From the NCBI GenBank assembly GCA_002314445.1, contig DCFX01000063.1, positions 1 through 64,000 on the forward strand: a stretch of DNA of 64,000 nt, written 5' to 3'. Source of the stretch: Treponema sp. UBA1793 (GTDB lineage: Bacteria > Spirochaetota > Spirochaetia > Treponematales > Treponemataceae). Position numbers and translations under genes: made by a program. The notes beneath the pieces are model-generated. The model was not told where the DNA came from, did not search any database, and saw only the letters and a list, made by a program, of their open reading frames with translations. Below are positions 1 through 8,907 of this stretch, piece by piece. The number at the start of each line of letters is the position of its first letter. Positions within the stretch are counted from its first letter, which is position 1.

Positions 1-158
1 ACCATTCCTGTCGTGGTGAATGTTTCGCAGGCTACGTGACTTTCGGGATCGTGCGCAAGGCAGGCGTCAAGCACTGCATCGGAAATCTGATCACATACTT
101 TATCAGGGTGTCCTTCACCAACTGATTCAGAAGTGAACAGGTAATGTTCAGTGTTCAT
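1..158 (-). CDS. metK: S-adenosylmethionine synthetase, N-terminal fragment (cut by window edge)
   Basis: The first 52 codons of an S-adenosylmethionine synthetase (ATP + methionine to SAM) read leftwards off the window. The N-terminus carries the family signature FTSESVGEGHPDK followed by CDQISDAVLDA, with the ATP/methionine-binding His of GHPDK. The start is ATG at 158, preceded on the minus strand by GGAGGAAG about 7 bases upstream. Together with mtnN and luxS further on, it belongs to the SAM cycle. I see no SAM riboswitch in the short leader. Identification is certain; the rest lies outside the window. Confidence 0.95.
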   Translation of the reverse strand, partial: MNTEHYLFTSESVGEGHPDKVCDQISDAVLDACLAHDPESHVACETFTTTGM

Positions 159-297
159 TTATTTTCTTCCTCCAATGGTCGAAAAATGTTTACCTATTTA
201 AAGCTGCTATATCTTTCTCTATAAAATCACACATACAAAATTTTAAAGGAAAGTCTGTACCAAACAGTTAAATCATAGTATACTATTTAACGTAAAT

Positions 298-327
298 AGG
301 CAACTGCCTTGAGCATATCAGTTGCCT
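298..327. repeat. 9-bp inverted repeat upstream of the CBM48 gene
   Basis: AGGCAACTG (298-306) and CAGTTGCCT (319-327) form a perfect stem with a 12-base loop between the divergent metK and CBM48 genes. There is no T-run, so an operator or a 5'-leader hairpin is likelier than a terminator. Confidence 0.5.
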
Positions 328-358
328 GCAGTATAAAAACTGGATGGAGGAGTATTTT

Positions 359-679
359 ATGGCTTTAAAAAAGACATTCTCAAAGGACAAGACTAAGTGT
401 ACTGTTATTTTCACTGTATTACCAGACGCAGCTCAGGGGGCAAAGGCTATCAATATTGCTGGTGATTTTAACAGTTGGAGCAGCACTGAGACTCCCTTGA
501 AAAAAGGGAAGGACGGTTCTTTTTCTGTGAAACTTACACTTGATGCCGAGAAAGAATACCAGTTCCGCTATCTGATTGACGGTCACAGATGGGAGAACGA
601 CTGGAAAGCCGACAAATATATTCCTGCTCCTTATTCCAATGCTGACAATTCCGTCGTCGTTACAAAATATAAGAAATGA
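359..679 (+). CDS. Small CBM48 (isoamylase N-terminal-like) glycan-binding protein
   Basis: A 106-residue protein made of a single early-set domain of the CBM48/AMPK-beta type, which binds glycogen-like alpha-glucans. The signature is NIAGDFNSWS at about residues 33-42, followed by PLKKGKDGSF, YQFRYLIDG and ENDWKADKY. The start at 359 is chosen because GGAGG ends 8 bases before it; an upstream in-frame ATG at 344 overlaps that ribosome site. There is no signal peptide, so it is cytoplasmic. It is far shorter than branching enzymes and has no catalytic domain. The gene stands alone and ends in a strong hairpin shared with convergent ftsK. The ligand is inferred from the family. Confidence 0.8.
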   Translation: MALKKTFSKDKTKCTVIFTVLPDAAQGAKAINIAGDFNSWSSTETPLKKGKDGSFSVKLTLDAEKEYQFRYLIDGHRWENDWKADKYIPAPYSNADNSVVVTKYKK

Positions 680-695
680 ACGTTTTATGAAATAT

Positions 696-731
696 AAAGG
701 GGCGCAGTCTTTGCGGAGACTGCGCCCCTTT
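696..731. terminator. Bidirectional intrinsic terminator
   Basis: A 15-bp perfect stem (696-710 with 717-731, core GGGGCGCAGTCT) and a 6-base loop lie between the convergent CBM48 gene and ftsK. A-run and T-run flanks suit termination from both sides. Confidence 0.85.
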
Positions 732-748
732 GTTTTGATAATTATTAA

Positions 749-3715
749 TTACGGTACGTGTATGATTTCGCGCGGTTTGCTTCCGTTCGCGGGGCCGACA
801 ATACCTCTGTCTTCCATCTCTTCGACGAGGCGGGCTGCCCTGTTGTATCCTATTTTGAGTCTGCGCTGGATATATGAAGCGGAGGCCTTGCCTGCCTGAA
901 CGACAATTTCAAGAGCCTGATTATAAAGCGGGTCTTCTCCGTCGCTGAATAAGCCTGGCTCTGCAACTTCATCATCATCGTCTGCGACGAACACCTCTTC
1001 GTCAATATATTCAGGTTCGCCGAATTTCTTCACATACTCGACTACGTTTTCAACTTCCTGATCGCTTACGAACGTTCCCTGGATACGGACGGGGAAAGGA
1101 TCAACTGCACTTGAATAAAGCATATCTCCCTTTCCGAGTAATTTTTCGGCTCCAACCTGATCTATGATGATGCGGCTGTCCATTTTTGACGCAACCATAA
1201 ATGCAATGCGGCTCGGTATGTTCGCTTTTATAAGGCCTGTTATGACATCAATTGACGGCCGCTGCGTTGCAAGCACAAGGTGAAGGCCGACTGCACGGCT
1301 CATTGCGGCAAGACGTGCAACAGTCGATTCAAGTTCCTTGCCTGTCGTAGCCATAAGGTCTGCAAACTCGTCGATGATGATGACGATATACGGCAGCTTT
1401 TCCGCAGCGATGTGGCGCTCTTCAATTCTTTTGTTGTAGCTTGATATGTCTCGGCAGCCCATACTGTCGAGCAGTGCATAACGCCGTTCCATTTCGCATA
1501 AGGACCACTGAAGTGCCTGAAACGCCTTTTTCGATTCGGTTATGACAGGTACAAGCAGATGCGGTATGTCGTTGTACAATTTGAGTTCGACTATTTTCGG
1601 GTCGATGAGTATGAGTTTTACTTCCTGCGGCGAACGTTTGTACAAAATCGAAAGAATCATGCTGTTTACGCAGACAGATTTTCCGGAACCTGTAGCACCT
1701 GCAATAAGCAGATGGGGCGTTTTGACAAGATCGAGCAGCTGCGGTTTTCCGAGAATGTCCTTTCCCAGAATAACAGGAACAGCCATCTTTTTGTATTCAG
1801 GCAGGTCCTGTTCGACTATTTCGCGAAAGCTCACAATACTTCGCTCTTTGTTCGGAATTTCAATGCCGACCGCACGTTTTCCCGGGATTGGGGCAACAAT
1901 GCGTACGCTGCTTGCCGCAAGTCGGAGCGCGATGTTATCCTGAAGTGCTACGATTTTACTCAGTTTTACTCCGGGAGCCGGAAGAATTTCAAACATAGTA
2001 ACGACAGGACCTTTTTTGATTCCTGTCACATCTGCTTCTATATTGAATTCATTGAGCGTTTCTTTCAGCTGTATCGACGCATTCCTTGTTTCTTCGTCGA
2101 TAATCCAGTACTGATCATCTTCATATGCTGTAAGGAGATTTGCAGGAATTTTGTACGGTCCCTTTATTTGAGGCGCCTTTCTTACAGATTGAGTTCTTTC
2201 TGCGGGAACTTTGACCTGCGAAATATCTATCTGTTCCGTAATTTTCGGTACTGCTGAAGCCGTTATTTCTTCCTCTTCCTGCGCATCAAAAAATTTTTCA
2301 AGCTCTTCTTTTGATGTTTCTCCTTTTACAGAAGATGCTGCCTTTCCGTCACGGTCTTCAATTACAAGGGTTTGTTCCGGAAGCATTTTGTCCTTCTGCC
2401 GGAGATTTTTCCGTATATCATTGTCCATCTCTGCAAATACGTCTTCTGCTATTGTAGTCAGAGGTGCTGCTGCAGCTGACTGTACCGTCACGGCAGTAGG
2501 TACCACGGTGGCAACGGTAAAAGGAGCTGGTTCTGCAGGTACGGGTTTTATCTCGGGAGGAACAGTTTTCGCCGCAATTGTCGTCAACGTATCGGGTGTA
2601 ATATGAGACAGGGCAATATAATCTTCTTCTTTTTCATCCCCGCTGCCGGTGGAAACAGCCTCTGCCTCATCTTCTTCTTTTTCGTCTTCTGTTTCCGCAT
2701 TCATGTCTATATCGAAGAAATCGGGGTCGAGGCTGTCTTTTTCTTCGTCTGTTTCCTCCTGTTTTACAGGGACAGGATTCTTTTCCTGCTCAGTGTCCGT
2801 GTATGAATCGATAAATTCCGCATCTTTGTATGCATCAGTTTCTGCATCCTGCTTTTCTTCATCGCCGGCATCTCTGCTTGTCTGAATCTTGATGTCCGGC
2901 CAGTCGAGTTCCTCAATTTCATCAGTATCGTCGCTTTTATCCTTGTCTCTTGATATCAGCGCGGTATATTCTTCTTCTGTTATAACAGAGGCCGGATTGG
3001 AGGCGGAATCGTCTTCCGGTCCGGTTTGGTTAGCAGAATCATTTTCCTTTTCTGAAGTGTCTGAATCATGCTCAGTTTCTTTATTTTCTGCGTATTTAAA
3101 TATGTCTTCAAAAGGGTTCTGTTCCTCTTCCTCATGCTCCGTGGCAGCGGTTCCGGCACCGGATTTTTTTTCTGCAGGAGATTCGTCTCCGTTGTCTCTG
3201 TCGTTTTCATCAATCGGAAATTCTTCATTTATCGATTCGGGGGCTTTTTCCTGTTGTGATTGTCCCTTCCGGAATTTGTACGCAATGCGATCTGCGATAA
3301 TTCCCGTACCGAGGAATTCGATAACGATAAGCATGACACCCAATGCTATGGTGATTCCGAGTTTTATGCCCGTAAATGAGTCACTTCCGAGTGACAGAAT
3401 GGACTTGCAGATATTTTCGGTTATGACAGCGGTAAAAAACGGTATAACTGCGGTGATCAGCCTTACAAATCTTTTTGTTGTCCAGTTATCTGCTGTACAG
3501 GAAATGGCGGCCGCAAACAGAAATAGCGGTATAAGTATACTGGAGAATCCATATACGGAAAAGAGCATCCGGCCCAGCGTAAACAGCAGATTGCCGCGTC
3601 CCGGTCCATACGCTCCGAAATCGAGCGGCTGTAGTATGAGTGATATTGAAAAGAACGCTGCCAGAAGCAGCAGCAGTAAACCGGCAGCATAGCCTGCCTT
3701 ATTTGACCGTATCAT
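749..3715 (-). CDS. ftsK: FtsK/SpoIIIE DNA translocase
   Basis: A 988-residue septal DNA pump that segregates chromosome ends during division. The N-terminus has about four membrane segments (residues 1-150). A very long acidic Glu/Asp/Ser/Thr-rich linker follows, about 160-510. Then come the FtsK alpha/beta RecA-type motor, with Walker A GATGSGKS near residue 672 and Walker B VIIIDEFADL, and a C-terminal winged-helix gamma domain (about 920-985, ASYIQRRLKIGYNRAARLVE) that would read KOPS-like sequences. The start ATG at 3715 has AGAGGT upstream. Antisense reading frames over the linker are composition shadows. The linker is the least conserved part; motor and gamma domains are complete. Confidence 0.95.
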   Translation of the reverse strand: MIRSNKAGYAAGLLLLLLAAFFSISLILQPLDFGAYGPGRGNLLFTLGRMLFSVYGFSSILIPLFLFAAAISCTADNWTTKRFVRLITAVIPFFTAVITENICKSILSLGSDSFTGIKLGITIALGVMLIVIEFLGTGIIADRIAYKFRKGQSQQEKAPESINEEFPIDENDRDNGDESPAEKKSGAGTAATEHEEEEQNPFEDIFKYAENKETEHDSDTSEKENDSANQTGPEDDSASNPASVITEEEYTALISRDKDKSDDTDEIEELDWPDIKIQTSRDAGDEEKQDAETDAYKDAEFIDSYTDTEQEKNPVPVKQEETDEEKDSLDPDFFDIDMNAETEDEKEEDEAEAVSTGSGDEKEEDYIALSHITPDTLTTIAAKTVPPEIKPVPAEPAPFTVATVVPTAVTVQSAAAAPLTTIAEDVFAEMDNDIRKNLRQKDKMLPEQTLVIEDRDGKAASSVKGETSKEELEKFFDAQEEEEITASAVPKITEQIDISQVKVPAERTQSVRKAPQIKGPYKIPANLLTAYEDDQYWIIDEETRNASIQLKETLNEFNIEADVTGIKKGPVVTMFEILPAPGVKLSKIVALQDNIALRLAASSVRIVAPIPGKRAVGIEIPNKERSIVSFREIVEQDLPEYKKMAVPVILGKDILGKPQLLDLVKTPHLLIAGATGSGKSVCVNSMILSILYKRSPQEVKLILIDPKIVELKLYNDIPHLLVPVITESKKAFQALQWSLCEMERRYALLDSMGCRDISSYNKRIEERHIAAEKLPYIVIIIDEFADLMATTGKELESTVARLAAMSRAVGLHLVLATQRPSIDVITGLIKANIPSRIAFMVASKMDSRIIIDQVGAEKLLGKGDMLYSSAVDPFPVRIQGTFVSDQEVENVVEYVKKFGEPEYIDEEVFVADDDDEVAEPGLFSDGEDPLYNQALEIVVQAGKASASYIQRRLKIGYNRAARLVEEMEDRGIVGPANGSKPREIIHVP

Positions 3716-3775
3716 TAGAACCTCTTCGTTAGTTAGTCAGTTCTTAATATCGGTGAATTTATAATCATGTTTTAG

Positions 3776-3804
3776 TGGAAAACTTTGTACTTTTCCTGTA
3801 TAAT
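3776..3804 (+). promoter_or_regulatory. Promoter of pfkA, predicted leaderless
   Basis: TGGAAA, 17 bases, TATAAT; only 7 bases separate the -10 box from the ATG at 3812 and no Shine-Dalgarno is present. Transcription would start at or next to the start codon. Confidence 0.6.
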
Positions 3805-3811
3805 TTAGCAT

Positions 3812-4897
3812 ATGACTAAATCGGCCGTGAAAACATTCGGTATTCTGACGTCGGGCGGAGATGCCCCTGGTTTGAATGCTGCAATACGTGGTGTATGCCG
3901 TTCGGCAATAATCAATTATGGCATGAAAATCGTCGGTATCCGCAACGGGTACCGGGGACTTATTGAAGGCGATATGTTTCCGATGCAGTCTTCTGATTTT
4001 TCCGGCATACTTACGCAGGGGGGGACAATTCTGGGGACTTCCCGCGAGAAACCGTTCAAAAATCCGCAGCCTGATGAAAAAACCGGGCTTCTCCCCTTAG
4101 ATGCAATCAAGATGAACTATAAAAAGTGGGGACTTGATGCACTTATGGTAATCGGAGGAAACGGCACTAATACCACAGGGAGTATGCTTGCCGACGAAGG
4201 GCTTAATGTCGTTGGGCTTCCCAAAACGATTGACAACGATATCGTCGGTACTGATATTACCTTTGGCTTTCATACAGCTCTCGACGTTGCGACGGAAGCG
4301 ATTGACCGTATCCACACGACGGCGCACAGTCACAGCCGCATTATGGTCGTAGAAGTGATGGGGCATAAAGCCGGCTGGCTTGGGCTGTATTCCGGTATTG
4401 CAGGCGGCGGCGATGTAATTCTGCTGCCGGAAATACCGTACGATATTACTTCTGTGGCAAAGCAGATAATAAAACGCCGCGATGCAGGAAAGAATTTTTC
4501 GATTGTCATCGTCGCGGAAGGTGCACTTTCAAAGTCGGAAGCGGAGCTTGACAAGAAGGGATTTAAAAAATCGCGCCTCGAAATGACCAATTCCATAGGT
4601 TACCGTGTTGCCCATGAACTTGAAGCTGCAACAAATCTTGAGTCCCGTGTTACGGTGCTCGGCTATCTGCAGCGGGGAGGCATACCGTCTTCATATGACC
4701 GTGTTCTTGCTACACGGTTCGGTGTTGCCGGTGCTGATTTTCTTGCACGCGGTGAATTCGGGAAACTCGTTGCTCTTCAGAACAACCAGATAGTCGGAGT
4801 TCCTCTCAGGGATGCGGCCGGAAAAGTAAAAAATATTCCGCTTGACGACCCGCTCCTTCTGGGAGGCCGTTCAGTAGGGATGTGTTTTGGTGACTGA
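3812..4897 (+). CDS. pfkA: 6-phosphofructokinase (PfkA family, phosphoryl donor uncertain)
   Basis: A 361-residue cytoplasmic enzyme phosphorylating fructose 6-phosphate to the 1,6-bisphosphate in glycolysis. It shows GGDAPGLNAAIRG (15-27), GGNGT (115-119), PKTIDND (137-143) and GHKAGWLGLYSG. In this family Gly in the GGDG loop goes with ATP and Asp with pyrophosphate, while Lys in PKTIDND is typical of pyrophosphate enzymes but also occurs in some ATP enzymes. This copy mixes Gly and Lys, so the donor is probably ATP but unproven. There is no ribosome site; the start sits directly behind a -10 box. The 3' end overlaps the next gene by 8 bases, suggesting coupling. Confidence 0.88.
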   Translation: MTKSAVKTFGILTSGGDAPGLNAAIRGVCRSAIINYGMKIVGIRNGYRGLIEGDMFPMQSSDFSGILTQGGTILGTSREKPFKNPQPDEKTGLLPLDAIKMNYKKWGLDALMVIGGNGTNTTGSMLADEGLNVVGLPKTIDNDIVGTDITFGFHTALDVATEAIDRIHTTAHSHSRIMVVEVMGHKAGWLGLYSGIAGGGDVILLPEIPYDITSVAKQIIKRRDAGKNFSIVIVAEGALSKSEAELDKKGFKKSRLEMTNSIGYRVAHELEAATNLESRVTVLGYLQRGGIPSSYDRVLATRFGVAGADFLARGEFGKLVALQNNQIVGVPLRDAAGKVKNIPLDDPLLLGGRSVGMCFGD

Positions 4898-5801
4898 AAA
4901 TAATTTCAAATGTTCTTCCTGTACCGTTTGCGACGGTTACGGATGTAAAGGCCAGCTGCCCGGCATGGGCGGTGTGAATAATAACCGGAATTTCCAGCTG
5001 AATTGTGCAGGCTGGAAAATTTTGAGGAAAAGGGCTGCTGATGAGGGAAAACTGGAGGAAATAACTTCAATTCCCGTCAATTCCTGTGTTATCAGGGAAG
5101 GACCTGTAACCGGAGCGGAACAGAATATCGGATATGCAAAAGAGGAAGATTTTTATCTTCCTTATTTTTCCGCAGCGCATAAAGCCGGTATCGGAATATG
5201 CGTTGGAGACGGATATCCTGACTGCAAACTGCAGTTCGGGCTTGAAGCCGTGCACCGCCTGCAGATGGATGATGATTCTGTAAAAGCTGCTGTCTTTCTA
5301 AAACCGTATCCCAATGAAAAATTATTTGAACGTATTGAATGGATTGGCGATACTGCTGAAATAATCGGTAATGATATTGATTCGTATAATATTGCAACGA
5401 TGCGCAATCTAGTCCATCTGGAAAAGAAGACGCCTGAAGCGCTTATGGAAATACGCAGGCGCGTTCATGTACCCTATGCCATAAAAGGAATCTTCCGCGA
5501 GGAAGATATAGAACTGGTTAAGGAAGTAAAACCTGATATCGTATTTATTTCAAATCACGGCGGACGGATTGATACGAGGGAAGGCAGCACTGCGGCGTTC
5601 CTTGCAGAGCACGGAAACGAATTGAAAAAATACTGCTGCCAGCTGTGGGTGGACGGCGGTATACGGACAAAGGAAGATATACAGACTGCTGTTTATTACG
5701 GGGCCTCTCAGGTAGTTATTGTACGGCCTTTTATTGCAGCTCTTGTTTCCGGCGGTATCGATGCAATGGCGGATAAAATAAGGGATGTTATTACATTGTA
5801 A
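4890..5801 (+). CDS. FMN-dependent alpha-hydroxy-acid dehydrogenase/oxidase-like protein
   Basis: A 303-residue TIM-barrel flavoprotein related to lactate/glycolate oxidases. The C-terminal half carries FISNHGGR, containing the catalytic His, and WVDGGIRTKEDIQTAVYYGA, which contacts the FMN phosphate. The N-terminus is cysteine-rich (CSSCTVCDGYGC), as in the short anaerobe branch of this family. The start is GTG 4890 or TTG 4887 (AGGGA 4876-4880 upstream fits both), overlapping the end of pfkA. The natural substrate cannot be read from sequence; an oxygen-dependent oxidase role is unlikely in an anaerobe. Confidence 0.8.
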   Translation: MTENNFKCSSCTVCDGYGCKGQLPGMGGVNNNRNFQLNCAGWKILRKRAADEGKLEEITSIPVNSCVIREGPVTGAEQNIGYAKEEDFYLPYFSAAHKAGIGICVGDGYPDCKLQFGLEAVHRLQMDDDSVKAAVFLKPYPNEKLFERIEWIGDTAEIIGNDIDSYNIATMRNLVHLEKKTPEALMEIRRRVHVPYAIKGIFREEDIELVKEVKPDIVFISNHGGRIDTREGSTAAFLAEHGNELKKYCCQLWVDGGIRTKEDIQTAVYYGASQVVIVRPFIAALVSGGIDAMADKIRDVITL

Positions 5802-5815
5802 ATAATTTACAATGT
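5793..5815. promoter_or_regulatory. Perfect palindrome, candidate operator or weak terminator before glpK
   Basis: ACATTGTAAA-TAA-TTTACAATGT (10-bp perfect arms) overlaps the stop codon of the preceding gene and ends 16 bases before the glpK -35 box. A T-rich stretch follows at 5821-5832. Its position and symmetry fit a dimeric repressor site; the AT-rich stem makes a weak terminator. Confidence 0.5.
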
Positions 5816-5830
5816 GTACTGTTTTTAGTT

Positions 5831-5859
5831 TTGCCAGATTGTCTATTCAGTGGTAAAAT
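5831..5859 (+). promoter_or_regulatory. sigma70-type promoter of the glycerol operon
   Basis: TTGCCA, 17 bases, TAAAAT. The expected transcription start near 5866 leaves a short leader containing GGAGG (5874-5878) before the TTG start at 5885. Confidence 0.65.
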
Positions 5860-5884
5860 GGTATCTGCATCATGGAGGTACCAT

Positions 5885-7384
5885 TTGCCTGAAAAACAGT
5901 ACATCATTGCCCTTGATCAGGGAACGACATCGTCTCGTGCAGTTATTTTCAATAAAAGCGCCAAAAAAGTTGCATGCGTACAGCAGGAATTCAAGCAGTA
6001 TTATCCGCAGCCGGGGTGGGTTGAGCACGATGCGGAGGAACTTTTTCTCTGCCAGCTGTCGGTATTAAAAGAAGCCGTACAGGAATCGCGCATTGAAAAC
6101 GGACAGATTGCCGCTGTCGGCATAACAAATCAGAGGGAGACTGTCGTTCTGTGGGATAAACATACCGGCATGCCAGTCTATCACGCCATCGTATGGCAGT
6201 GCAGGCGTACAGCAGAACTTGCCGACGGGCTGCTCATGAGCGGACAGGGCGATGACATCCGCAAAAAAACAGGGCTGCTTCCCGACGCATATTTTTCCGG
6301 AACAAAGATAAAATGGATACTCGACAATGTGCCCGGCGTAAAAAGACGCGCACAAAACGGCGATTTACTTGCCGGCACAATAGATTCGTGGCTGGTGTGG
6401 AAACTCAGCGGCGGAAAGTGCCATATCACCGATTATACCAACGCATGCAGAACGATGCTTTTCAATATTCATACGCTGCAGTGGGATGACGATCTGCTCA
6501 AACTGCTCGGAATTCCGCGTGCTCTGCTTCCTGAAGTAAAAGATTCGTCATGCATATACACAATGACTGATAAGGATGTATGCGGATTTGAAGCGCCCAT
6601 TGCATCTGTCATAGGGGATCAGCAGGCCGCTCTCTTCGGCCAGGGATGTTATAATGCCGGTGAGACGAAATCGACATATGGTACCGGCTGCTTCCTGCTT
6701 ATGAACACCGGAACGACACCTGTTGAATCGGCACATAAACTTCTTACGACAATAGCTCTGGGTATGAACGGCAAAGTGACCTATGCGCTTGAAGGCAGCG
6801 TATTTATGGGCGGTGCCGTTATAAAATGGCTCCGCGACGAGCTTGGACTTATTAAAAATGCCCACGAATGCGATATTCTCGCGGAAAGTGTTCCCGATTC
6901 CAGCGGCGTGCTGCTTGTACCAGCGTTTACAGGGCTTGGTGCGCCGTACTGGGATCCGTATGCGCGGGGCACAATTGTCGGACTTACGCGAGGTGCAGGC
7001 AAGGCACACATTTGCCGTGCTGCGCTTGAAGCTATTGCATACCAGGTGAAGGACGAACTTGACTGCATGAAGGAAGATTCCTGCTGCACAATACCGTCCG
7101 TAAAAGTGGACGGCGGTGCATGTGTGAGCGACATTATGATGCAGTTTCAGTCGGACATTCTTGATACACCGGTTTATCGTCCTAAAAATGTGGAAACCAC
7201 AGCAACGGGTGCAGCTTTTCTTGCAGGTCTTGCCGTCGGGTACTGGACTACTAAAGAGGAACTGCTCGATTTCTGGAAAATCGACAAAATATTTGCCCCG
7301 GGAATGGAAAATGATAAGCGCGAAACGATGTATGCACGATGGAAACTTGCTGTAGAGCGTGCAAAAAACTGGGCAAAGAACTGA
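5885..7384 (+). CDS. glpK: Glycerol kinase
   Basis: A 499-residue FGGY-family kinase converting glycerol and ATP to sn-glycerol 3-phosphate. N-terminal IALDQGTTSSRAVIF binds ATP phosphate; GWVEHDAEE and GITNQRET are typical GlpK blocks; the C-terminal domain has GLGAPYWDPYARG and VDGGACVSD. The start is TTG at 5885, because GGAGG lies 6 bases before it and the kinase fold begins a few residues later; upstream ATG choices would precede the promoter. It is the first gene of a four-gene operon for anaerobic glycerol use. No glycerol facilitator gene is seen here. Confidence 0.95.
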   Translation: MPEKQYIIALDQGTTSSRAVIFNKSAKKVACVQQEFKQYYPQPGWVEHDAEELFLCQLSVLKEAVQESRIENGQIAAVGITNQRETVVLWDKHTGMPVYHAIVWQCRRTAELADGLLMSGQGDDIRKKTGLLPDAYFSGTKIKWILDNVPGVKRRAQNGDLLAGTIDSWLVWKLSGGKCHITDYTNACRTMLFNIHTLQWDDDLLKLLGIPRALLPEVKDSSCIYTMTDKDVCGFEAPIASVIGDQQAALFGQGCYNAGETKSTYGTGCFLLMNTGTTPVESAHKLLTTIALGMNGKVTYALEGSVFMGGAVIKWLRDELGLIKNAHECDILAESVPDSSGVLLVPAFTGLGAPYWDPYARGTIVGLTRGAGKAHICRAALEAIAYQVKDELDCMKEDSCCTIPSVKVDGGACVSDIMMQFQSDILDTPVYRPKNVETTATGAAFLAGLAVGYWTTKEELLDFWKIDKIFAPGMENDKRETMYARWKLAVERAKNWAKN

Positions 7385-7395
7385 GGTGCAGAATT

Positions 7396-8907
7396 ATGGC
7401 AGAAAGAGTATATGATGTGGCGATAATCGGTGTCGGCATAACCGGCGCATGTGTCGCGCGGGAACTAACGAAAACGCGGGCGAAAGTTGCGCTTATTGAA
7501 AAGGAAAACGATGTGTCGTGCGGCAGTTCCAAGGCAAATTCCGGCATTATCCACGGCGGTTATGATCCCGTACCGGGAACACTTATGGCCCGCCTTAATG
7601 TGCGCGGCAGCGAACTGTATCCGGAGCTTGCGGAGAAACTTCATTTTGATTACAAAAGAACTGGCTCCCTTGTCATTACATTCGACAAAAAAGGAAAAGA
7701 ACTTCTTGCGGCGCTGCTTGAGCGCGGCAGAAAAAACGGTGTAAAGGAACTCAGAATTGTGGACAGCGGTGAACTTCACGAAATGGAGCCCAATCTCGGT
7801 GAAAATGCACTTGCTGCACTGTATTCACCATCCGCGGCAATCGTAAGCCCATACAAAGCAACGTGGGCGTTTGCCGAGAGTGCCGTTATCAACGGTGCAG
7901 AGTTTCTCAGGAATACAGCCGTTCACGCAATAGAAAAAACAGACGGCGGGTTTCTCATCCATACAGGACGGGGCAGTATAAAATCCCGTTTTGTCGTAAA
8001 TGCAGCAGGTATAGCCGCCGGCACTATCAGTGAAATGGCCGGTGCCCGTAAATACGTCATAAAACAGCGGCGCGGCGAATACTGTCTGCTCGACAATAAA
8101 TACGGCACACTCGTGCATCATGTTTTGTTCCAGACCCCGACGGAGCTGGGAAAAGGCGTGCTTGTTACACAGACTGTCGACGGTAATATTCTCATCGGGC
8201 CGAGTGCCGACGACCAGAGCCAGGATATGAATGAATACAAAGGGACAACTGCTCTTTCTCAGTCTGAAATCCTCGAAAAAGCATCGCTTACCATTCCCGA
8301 AATCCCGAGGGGCAATATTATCAACTCATTTGCCGGAATCCGCTCCATCGCATATACCGCTGATTCTGCCGGGAATCCTGATAAACCTGTTGATGACTTC
8401 ATTATTGAAGAAGACCCGGAGGTAAAAGGATTTTTCAACGCAGGAGGAATCTGTTCGCCGGGATTGTCGTCTGCCCCTGCATCTGCCGAATACATCGTCG
8501 GGCTGCTTGGAAAAGCGGGCCTTGATGTAACAAAGCGCACCGGCTTTATTGAGGAGCGCAGGGGAATTGCTGCGTTCAACCAGGCCGATGTACAGACGAA
8601 GCTCCGGCTTATCAGGGAGAATCCTCTGTACGGGCAGATTATCTGCAGGTGTGAGACAGTAACAGAAGCTGAGATTGTGCAGGCAATTCATTCACCGCTT
8701 GGCGCACGCGACCTTGACGGTATAAAACGCAGGACACGTGCGGGAATGGGGCGCTGTCAAAGCGGTTTCTGTTCTCCACGCGTGACGGAAATCCTCTCGC
8801 GGGAGTTGAAAATACCCATGACATCGGTGACAAAAAAAGGCGGTACTTCATATGTTCTTGCAGACAGAACGCGCGGTTTTGCCGACGGGGATGGAGGTGC
8901 AGAATGA
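7396..8907 (+). CDS. glpA: GlpA-like FAD glycerol-3-phosphate dehydrogenase with BFD [2Fe-2S] domain
   Basis: A 503-residue flavoprotein of the DAO family: N-terminal FAD loop VAIIGVGITGACVAREL (about 7-23), then the substrate-binding half, then a BFD-like [2Fe-2S] domain at about 410-460 (CRCETVTEAEI ... GMGRCQSGFC). This order matches anaerobic GlpA rather than aerobic GlpD and predicts oxidation of glycerol 3-phosphate to dihydroxyacetone phosphate with electrons leaving through the iron-sulphur domain. The start ATG at 7396 follows GAGGTG. It is 11 bases downstream of glpK and overlaps the next gene by 4 bases (ATGA), so the two products probably form one complex. Confidence 0.85.
   Translation: MAERVYDVAIIGVGITGACVARELTKTRAKVALIEKENDVSCGSSKANSGIIHGGYDPVPGTLMARLNVRGSELYPELAEKLHFDYKRTGSLVITFDKKGKELLAALLERGRKNGVKELRIVDSGELHEMEPNLGENALAALYSPSAAIVSPYKATWAFAESAVINGAEFLRNTAVHAIEKTDGGFLIHTGRGSIKSRFVVNAAGIAAGTISEMAGARKYVIKQRRGEYCLLDNKYGTLVHHVLFQTPTELGKGVLVTQTVDGNILIGPSADDQSQDMNEYKGTTALSQSEILEKASLTIPEIPRGNIINSFAGIRSIAYTADSAGNPDKPVDDFIIEEDPEVKGFFNAGGICSPGLSSAPASAEYIVGLLGKAGLDVTKRTGFIEERRGIAAFNQADVQTKLRLIRENPLYGQIICRCETVTEAEIVQAIHSPLGARDLDGIKRRTRAGMGRCQSGFCSPRVTEILSRELKIPMTSVTKKGGTSYVLADRTRGFADGDGGAE

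Noticed and set aside
159..358. SAM riboswitch between metK and the CBM48 gene
   Set aside because: The metK leader on the minus strand lacks the conserved multi-stem core; only a short inverted repeat is present, nearer the other gene.
2889..3692. Long antisense frame opposite the ftsK linker and N-terminus
   Set aside because: Low-complexity Ser-rich translation that mirrors the acidic linker of ftsK; no ribosome site or domain.
5831..5884. N-terminal extension of glycerol kinase from ATG 5831
   Set aside because: It would begin at the promoter -35 box; TTG 5885 has GGAGG at proper spacing and starts the conserved fold.
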